Shown in pieces: positions 15,436 through 18,717 of a DNA stretch of 18,717 nucleotides; positions within the stretch are counted from its first letter, which is position 1, and every line of letters begins with the position of its first letter. The notes under the pieces were generated by a model. The model ran no database searches. It worked only from the letters and a program-made list of their open reading frames with translations, and had not been told where the DNA came from. The position numbers and the translations under genes are program-made. The stretch comes from Fibrobacterales bacterium (GTDB lineage: Bacteria; Fibrobacterota; Fibrobacteria; Fibrobacterales; Fibrobacteraceae): contig BNUP01000035.1 of NCBI GenBank assembly GCA_025997455.1, positions 1-18,717 on the forward strand, written 5' to 3'.

Positions 15436-15935
15436 ATGGTATATTGATATTTACCTTTTGTCTCTGCAAATTCAATTTCTTTGAGCGAATTTTCCATACG
15501 AATTTTTATGGTTTCTTCCGTTTCTGTTCCACGGGCACGAAGGCGTTTTTCTAACTCCGTTTGCGACGGCGGCAAAATTAAAATCCCAATTGCATTCGGA
15601 TAAATTTTATCGAAATTCACCTTGCCGAATACATCTAAATCAAAAGCGACATCTCGCCCTTCCGCTAATTTCTGTTCGACAAAAAATTTAGGTGTGCCGT
15701 AGTAGTTTTTATGAACAACATTCCACTCTGCGAGTTCATTTTGTTCAATCATTTTCTTAAACTCCTCTTCCGTCTTAAAAAAATAATTAACGCCGTCTTG
15801 TTCGCCTGCTCTGGGCTTTCGCGTTGTTGCCGATGTGGAATAAACAATGTTCGGAAAATTCGGCATAACCAAATTCATAAGCGTAGTTTTTCCCGCCCCG
15901 CTCGCCGCACTGAAAACAAAGAGGTTTTTTGACAT
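15342..15935 (-). CDS. gmk: Guanylate kinase
   Basis: Guanylate kinase converts GMP and ATP to GDP and ADP in the cytoplasm. The protein is 197 aa from ATG 15935, preceded by TAGGAA. The P-loop is SAASGAGKTT (9-18), with Ala10-Ala11 replacing the usual Gly-Pro. The GMP-binding region has STSATTRKPRAGEQDGVNYFF, then LAEWNVVHKNYYGTP and VAFDLDVFG. The lid region follows (LEKRLRARGTETEETIKIRM), and the C-terminal motif is YTIYNDDLETAAVKL. The DLDVFG element normally reads D-I-D-V-Q-G, so Gln is replaced by Phe. The last residues (SSFKSSSQSGS) look non-conserved and lie opposite the 3' end of the convergent 184-aa gene. The upstream gap to the methyltransferase holds a small open frame. Confidence 0.95.
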   Translation of the reverse strand: MSKNLFVFSAASGAGKTTLMNLVMPNFPNIVYSTSATTRKPRAGEQDGVNYFFKTEEEFKKMIEQNELAEWNVVHKNYYGTPKFFVEQKLAEGRDVAFDLDVFGKVNFDKIYPNAIGILILPPSQTELEKRLRARGTETEETIKIRMENSLKEIEFAETKGKYQYTIYNDDLETAAVKLSEIIGKYSSFKSSSQSGS

Positions 15936-15988
15936 AAAAATTCCTAATTGATTCTATAGAAGTTCCTTTGTTTTATATAAGATACTCT

Positions 15989-16078
15989 TCATATACTATA
16001 CGCCGCAAGTTCTGCATTTTTCATTCTTTTTATAAATTTTTCTGCTTTTAACTTCAATTTATTGCCCTCATTAACCAT
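15989..16078 (-). CDS. Possible 29-aa microORF coupled to the methyltransferase
   Basis: The stop of the methyltransferase (TGA 16080-16078) shares its last base with an ATG at 16078 (TGATG), a classic coupling arrangement. The frame reads 29 residues, Lys-rich and helical (MVNEGNKLKLKAEKF, then IKRMKNAELAAYSI), to TGA 15991-15989. No homologue comes to mind. It could be the leftover N-terminus of a lost restriction-system gene, a real small protein, or chance. Confidence 0.35.
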   Translation of the reverse strand: MVNEGNKLKLKAEKFIKRMKNAELAAYSI

Positions 16079-17004
16079 CAAAGCCCCCTTATTCCGTCAA
16101 AAACATAACCTACCATACTTGGAATAACTGCATTACCAAGTTGTTGATAGCCTTGCATTCCGGAACTGACAAAGTGCTTTTTGGGAAAGCCCATAACCGT
16201 TTTGCATTCGTTTATAGTTAATTTTCTAACTCCTTGTGGAGTATTGTATAGACCGGTTCGTGCACCTACACCCCCGCCATAAGCAGATTGTGTTATGGCG
16301 TGTCCTTTTAAACTATAAATTCTTTCGCCTTGCCCGCCTTTGTTAAGGAGACCAACCCTTATGGGTTTTAATTTATTTTCCAATTCGTTATCTTTTTTTT
16401 GAACCACAATATCCGATCTATTAATTATAAATTTCTCATCTACTTCTTTTTCAAAAATGTTTTCTAAATAAAACTTTTTTCTTGTTTCCTTTGGAAATTC
16501 ATAACTAAGATCACTTCCTTTCAAAGCGACAAAATACACTCTCTCTCTGGATTGCGGAATGCCAAAGTAAGAAGCATTTAATAATTTTTTATGCAATATA
16601 TAACCCATTTCTTTCAATTCAGTTTCTATAGATTTTATTACTGTACCTTTGTTTATTGTCAAAATATTTTTCACATTCTCTAACAAGAGTACCTTCGGTT
16701 TGTGGTATTCAGCAATGCGTTTTATCTCATAAAACAATTTTCCTCTTGGATCCGTTGTTCCGCCCATTTTCCCGGATATGCTGAAAGGTTGGCAGGGGAA
16801 ACCTCCGCATAAAATATCGTGACTCGGAATATCTTTTGCTGAAATTTTTGTTATATCGCCGTTTGGTTTTTCTCCAAAGTTACATTTATATGCTTCTTGT
16901 GCATACGCATCTATATCGCTAGAAAATACGCATTCCAAATTTCTTTTTTCAAGAGCAAGGCGAAATCCGCCAATACCGCAGAATAAATCAATGAACTTTA
17001 GCAT
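16078..17004 (-). CDS. DNA (cytosine-5)-methyltransferase, solitary
   Basis: This enzyme transfers methyl from S-adenosylmethionine to C5 of cytosine in a specific DNA site. All key motifs are present in 308 aa. Motif I is FIDLFCGIGG (4-13), motif II includes the acidic SSDID (28-32), motif IV is GGFPCQPFS with nucleophile Cys71, and motif VI is ENV (109-111). Motif VIII is QSRERVYF, then comes a short target-recognition region around NKGGQGERIYSLKGHAIT and GGVGARTGLY, and motifs IX-X end with GYQQLGNAVIPSM. The specificity cannot be read from sequence. No restriction endonuclease gene is visible on either side. The gene and its flanks look more AT-rich than neighbouring genes, with fewer G/C-ended codons, so recent gain by transfer is plausible. 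No clear ribosome site precedes ATG 17004. A 29-codon frame overlaps its stop. Confidence 0.95.
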   Translation of the reverse strand: MLKFIDLFCGIGGFRLALEKRNLECVFSSDIDAYAQEAYKCNFGEKPNGDITKISAKDIPSHDILCGGFPCQPFSISGKMGGTTDPRGKLFYEIKRIAEYHKPKVLLLENVKNILTINKGTVIKSIETELKEMGYILHKKLLNASYFGIPQSRERVYFVALKGSDLSYEFPKETRKKFYLENIFEKEVDEKFIINRSDIVVQKKDNELENKLKPIRVGLLNKGGQGERIYSLKGHAITQSAYGGGVGARTGLYNTPQGVRKLTINECKTVMGFPKKHFVSSGMQGYQQLGNAVIPSMVGYVFDGIRGL

Positions 17005-17040
17005 ACGGAAAATGTAGAAAAATGCGGCTTTGCAGACTCA

Positions 17041-17073
17041 TTTTTAAACCCCTCATAAATGTGGGGGTTAAAA
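17041..17073. terminator. Hairpin between glycosyltransferase unit and methyltransferase
   Basis: AACCCC pairs with GGGGTT around a short AT-rich loop. Outer TTTT and AAAA continue the stem after one bulged A on the left and an unpaired G on the right. It lies between the end of the minus-strand 99-aa gene (17120) and the methyltransferase start (17004). No good T-run follows on either strand, so termination is only probable. Confidence 0.45.
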
Positions 17074-17119
17074 GACGGATTATTTAATTTTTCCCAGAGT
17101 CCCAAATATTCTATTGTGG

Positions 17120-17419
17120 TCACAGCCTTTCCTTCTTCTTTTGGTCGGCGTTTCGCACGAGCGGTATGGCGAGAAGAGCCTCTTGTCTGCGGTTGCGTTC
17201 CTTTTTGTCTAACTCGCGCCGTTGCTGCTGTTTGTAATAATTCACCTGTTGATTGTATCGCAGAGTGATTTCTTTTGAGACCAAAAATTCCATTCGCGAT
17301 AAGTGGTTGCTCATATTGCCGAGCGAGTGCATTATAATAATTATGCCGATAAATAATGAAACTGCAAAAACTGCAGAAAAAAGTATTGCTAAACGAACTT
17401 CAGGTGCGGGAATGCTCAT
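17120..17419 (-). CDS. Small membrane-anchored coiled-coil protein, 99 aa
   Basis: ATG 17419 lies inside the end of the glycosyltransferase gene (20-nt overlap), with GAGGT 6 nt upstream, so translation is coupled. Residues about 9-31 are one membrane helix (LAILFSAVFAVSLFIGIIIIM). The rest is strongly charged and helical, with Gln-rich and Lys/Arg/Glu-rich stretches (YYKQQQRRELDKKERNRR), probably a coiled coil in the cytoplasm by the positive-inside rule. I recognise no family. The single-helix plus coiled-coil plan resembles small division or envelope accessory proteins, but the basic tail is unlike FtsL or FtsB. Coupling to the glycosyltransferase suggests an accessory role in the same envelope pathway. 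Confidence 0.7.
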   Translation of the reverse strand: MSIPAPEVRLAILFSAVFAVSLFIGIIIIMHSLGNMSNHLSRMEFLVSKEITLRYNQQVNYYKQQQRRELDKKERNRRQEALLAIPLVRNADQKKKERL

Positions 17420-18326
17420 TTTTTACCTCGATAAATAGCGGTCTTTGTTTAACTTCCTCATAAATTCGCCCGATATATTCGCCCAAAATTCCTATGCAAA
17501 TAAGTTGTGCGCCGCCGAGAAAAATGATAGATACAATAAGTGAAGTCCAACCCTGACTTGTGGTTACGGGGTATAAAAACTTTTCCACAACGCTCCACAC
17601 CGCAAGGCAAAATGCGATAAAAGTTACGATTAAACCCATTATAAAACTTAAGCGCAAGGGGAAGGAACTAAAACTCGTTATTCCGTCGAGTGCAAATTTT
17701 AACATTTTTCGCAGAGGATATTTTGAGTAGCCTGCCGCCCGCTCCGCTCTGTCATATAAAATTCCCGTGCGTTTGTAGCCAACCCAACACACCAACCCGC
17801 GTAAAAAACGGCTTCTTTCGGGGAGAGCGTTTATCTGATCCACAACGCACCTGTCCATTAGGCGGAAGTCGCCCGTATCGGGTGGAATATCTATGTTTGC
17901 TAGTCCTTGCAATAATCGGTAAAAAATTTTCGCCGTAGTTTTTTTGAACCAACTTTCGCCGGTTCTGCTTTTGCGCTGTGCATAAACTACCTGATAACCC
18001 TCGTGCCATTTTTTGATCATTTCCAAAATTAACGCGGGCGGGTCTTGTAAATCTCCGTCTATAATTACCACTGCATCGCCTTTTGCCGCGAGAAGTCCTG
18101 CACTAAACGCCGCCTGATGCCCGAAATTTCTGCTGAAATTCACAATTCGGTTTTGCGGTGTTTCCGTGAGTAAATTTTCAAGAATTTCTTTTGTGCTGTC
18201 GGCAGAGCCGTCATTTACGAAAATCAATTCGTGTTCTACATCTTTCAAAACGCCTTCCAAAGTGCGGAATGTTTTTTCCGCAACTTCGCATTCGTTAAAC
18301 ATCGGAACTATGACTGATAGGAGCAT
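17400..18326 (-). CDS. GT2-family polyprenyl-phosphate glycosyltransferase (GtrB/DPM1-like)
   Basis: Enzymes of this group move a sugar from a nucleotide donor to undecaprenyl (or dolichyl) phosphate on the cytoplasmic face, supplying envelope glycan or lipid A/O-antigen modification. The GT-A domain starts SVIVPMFNE (4-12) and has FVNDGSADST (36-45) for nucleotide binding, then VIIDGDLQDPP (87-97) with the metal-binding DGD. It continues with GDFRLMDR (about 160) and RGL at about 184. Two C-terminal membrane helices (about 228-250 and 262-285) and the end GEYIGRIYEEVKQRP are hallmarks of GtrB-like proteins. 308 aa is normal. No Shine-Dalgarno site precedes ATG 18326; the repeat end CTACCTTCCCC lies just upstream. 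The donor sugar is unknown. Confidence 0.92.
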   Translation of the reverse strand: MLLSVIVPMFNECEVAEKTFRTLEGVLKDVEHELIFVNDGSADSTKEILENLLTETPQNRIVNFSRNFGHQAAFSAGLLAAKGDAVVIIDGDLQDPPALILEMIKKWHEGYQVVYAQRKSRTGESWFKKTTAKIFYRLLQGLANIDIPPDTGDFRLMDRCVVDQINALPERSRFLRGLVCWVGYKRTGILYDRAERAAGYSKYPLRKMLKFALDGITSFSSFPLRLSFIMGLIVTFIAFCLAVWSVVEKFLYPVTTSQGWTSLIVSIIFLGGAQLICIGILGEYIGRIYEEVKQRPLFIEVKNEHSRT

Positions 18327-18330
18327 TTAC

Positions 18331-18494
18331 GGGGGAAGGTAGAAAATGTGGCGTGTAGGGTGTAGGGTGTGGGGTATGGGAAACTCAGCGTTGCAAGTTT
18401 GGAGAAGGGAGAGGGGAGAGAGGGGAGTGGCAAATTTTGGGAGATGTGGGATGGTTTTTGTAGGGGCGGGTTTAAATAAGTATATCTGCCCTAC
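18331..18494. repeat. Composite G-rich repeat upstream of the glycosyltransferase (copy 4)
   Basis: The element begins GGGGGAAGGTAGAAAA (18331-18346), 5 nt from the glycosyltransferase ATG. It holds a telomere-like G-rich run at 18358-18380: four tracts GGG, GGG, GGGG and GGG separated by TGTA, TGT and TAT, a strong G-quadruplex motif. Then comes AACTCAGCGTTGCAAG, shared with copy 1 near 7563-7578, and a purine-rich stretch. It ends with GTAGGGGCGGGTTT and CCCTAC (18460-18494), a degenerate palindrome like that in copy 3. The order is that of copy 3, reversed because the adjacent gene is on the other strand. Confidence 0.85.
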
Positions 18495-18582
18495 TAAAAA
18501 GAAACCTGAGATAATCCTAAACTCCCATTAAAAATACCTACTGTATAGCCTCGCAGGGTAAGTTTCTGCCTGCGAATGCCTG

Positions 18583-18625
18583 AAAAAACCCATTTTTTTT
18601 ACCAAAAAACCATTTTTTACTAAAA
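18583..18625 (+). promoter_or_regulatory. Phased A/T tracts upstream of a strong promoter (UP-element-like)
   Basis: A6, T8, A6, T6 and A4 runs begin at 18583, 18593, 18604, 18613 and 18622, close to one helical turn apart, and end 4 nt before the -35 box. The first four also form two copies of an AAAAAACC-ATTTTTT unit. Such tracts bend DNA, and near -40 to -60 they can bind the RNA polymerase alpha C-terminal domain. Confidence 0.6.
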
Positions 18626-18629
18626 CCCC

Positions 18630-18658
18630 TTGACAACTCGTGAAAAATAATGTATATT
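18630..18658 (+). promoter_or_regulatory. Sigma70-type promoter of the last gene
   Basis: TTGACA (18630-18635), 17 bases, TATATT (18653-18658): the same boxes and spacing as the tRNA-Phe promoter at 9117-9145. The start is expected near 18665, giving a leader of about 34 nt. Confidence 0.87.
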
Positions 18659-18684
18659 ATATGGTAGGTATTTACCTATCGTAT
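18659..18684 (+). promoter_or_regulatory. Palindrome at the transcription start (possible operator)
   Basis: TAGGTA-TT-TACCTA (18665-18678) is a perfect 6-bp inverted repeat. It extends outwards to about 12 bp through G-T pairs and A-T pairs (18659-18684). It sits just after the -10 box, over the predicted start, where a repressor could block initiation. As RNA it could also form a 5' hairpin. Confidence 0.55.
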
Positions 18685-18698
18685 AAAGGAGACTACTC

Positions 18699-18717
18699 AT
18701 GGCAATCAGATACAAGG
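18699..18717 (+). CDS. N-terminus of a gene cut by the window end (MAIRYK)
   Basis: AAAGGAG at 18685-18691 precedes ATG 18699 with ideal spacing, after a consensus promoter. Only Met-Ala-Ile-Arg-Tyr-Lys is visible. Some HU-like DNA-binding proteins of Bacteroidetes start M-A/S-V/I-K-Y-K, so an HU-like protein is possible and would fit a strong promoter, but six residues cannot settle this. Confidence 0.7.

Larger units (their letters stand above)
18327..18698. other. Noncoding region between the glycosyltransferase and the last gene
   Basis: No gene is supported in these 372 bases. Contents: the G-rich repeat (18331-18430), the GTAGGGGCGGG element (18460-18494), a hairpin TCGCAGG/CCTGCGA (18551-18575), phased A/T tracts (18583-18625), and the promoter and palindrome before the gene at 18699. 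The hairpin has no immediate T-run and does not follow a plus-strand gene, so I do not call it a terminator. Confidence 0.7.

Noticed and set aside
18551..18575. Intrinsic terminator TCGCAGG/CCTGCGA
   Set aside because: The nearest T-run is about 17 nt further on and no plus-strand gene lies upstream; it is kept only as a hairpin within the noncoding region.

Overview
The window looks like the chromosome of a Gram-negative, didermic, respiring bacterium with moderately AT-rich DNA. Evidence for this: genes for complex I subunits, an MCE (MlaD-like) lipid-transport protein, a predicted outer-membrane beta-barrel, lipoproteins, and secreted proteins with a FlgD/T9SS-like C-terminal fold. CBM3-like cellulose-binding modules in a secreted protein, together with that C-terminal fold, suggest the FCB group, perhaps Fibrobacterota. 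This placement is an inference and is not strong.

Layout. (1) nt 1-3821, plus strand: a three-gene secretion cluster made of a large 5'-truncated protein (two CBM3-like modules, then a DALRHAxW/HE/MDLHNN domain), a lipoprotein, and a PDZ protein with a C-terminal beta-sandwich. (2) nt 3830-9145, minus strand: a promoter TTGACA-N17-TATATT drives tRNA-Phe, rarA, a repeat block, tRNA-Arg(CCG) and dnaE. Each protein gene starts exactly 21 nt after a tRNA. (3) nt 9181-10071, minus: a putative outer-membrane beta-barrel. (4) nt 10072-10453: a noncoding stretch with C-rich repeats. (5) nt 10454-12572, plus: nuoI, nuoJ and an MCE protein started by TTG. No other nuo gene follows. (6) nt 12672-15435, plus: a tight run with a CPHC thioredoxin-like protein, an unknown 251-aa protein, a membrane-anchored protein with a PKIEI pentapeptide ladder, a RelB/DinJ-type antitoxin without a RelE partner, and an unknown 184-aa protein whose 3' end overlaps gmk. 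(7) nt 15342-18326, minus: gmk, a microORF coupled to a solitary C5-cytosine methyltransferase, a small membrane/coiled-coil protein, and a polyprenyl-phosphate glycosyltransferase. (8) nt 18327-18717: a G-rich repeat block, phased A/T tracts, a strong promoter with a palindrome, and the first six codons of a plus-strand gene (MAIRYK).

The most unusual non-gene signal is a dispersed G-rich repeat family. It abuts the 5' ends of tRNA-Arg, nuoI and the glycosyltransferase in the same orientation relative to each gene, ends in the shared motif CTACCTTCCCC, carries strong G-quadruplex motifs on the template strand, and at two sites is joined to a degenerate GTAGGGGCGGGTTT palindrome. The most unusual protein cluster is the PKIEI-ladder / orphan RelB / unknown gene chain, linked by two 14-nt overlaps with GTG starts. 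All statements come from reading the sequence; no database search was run.
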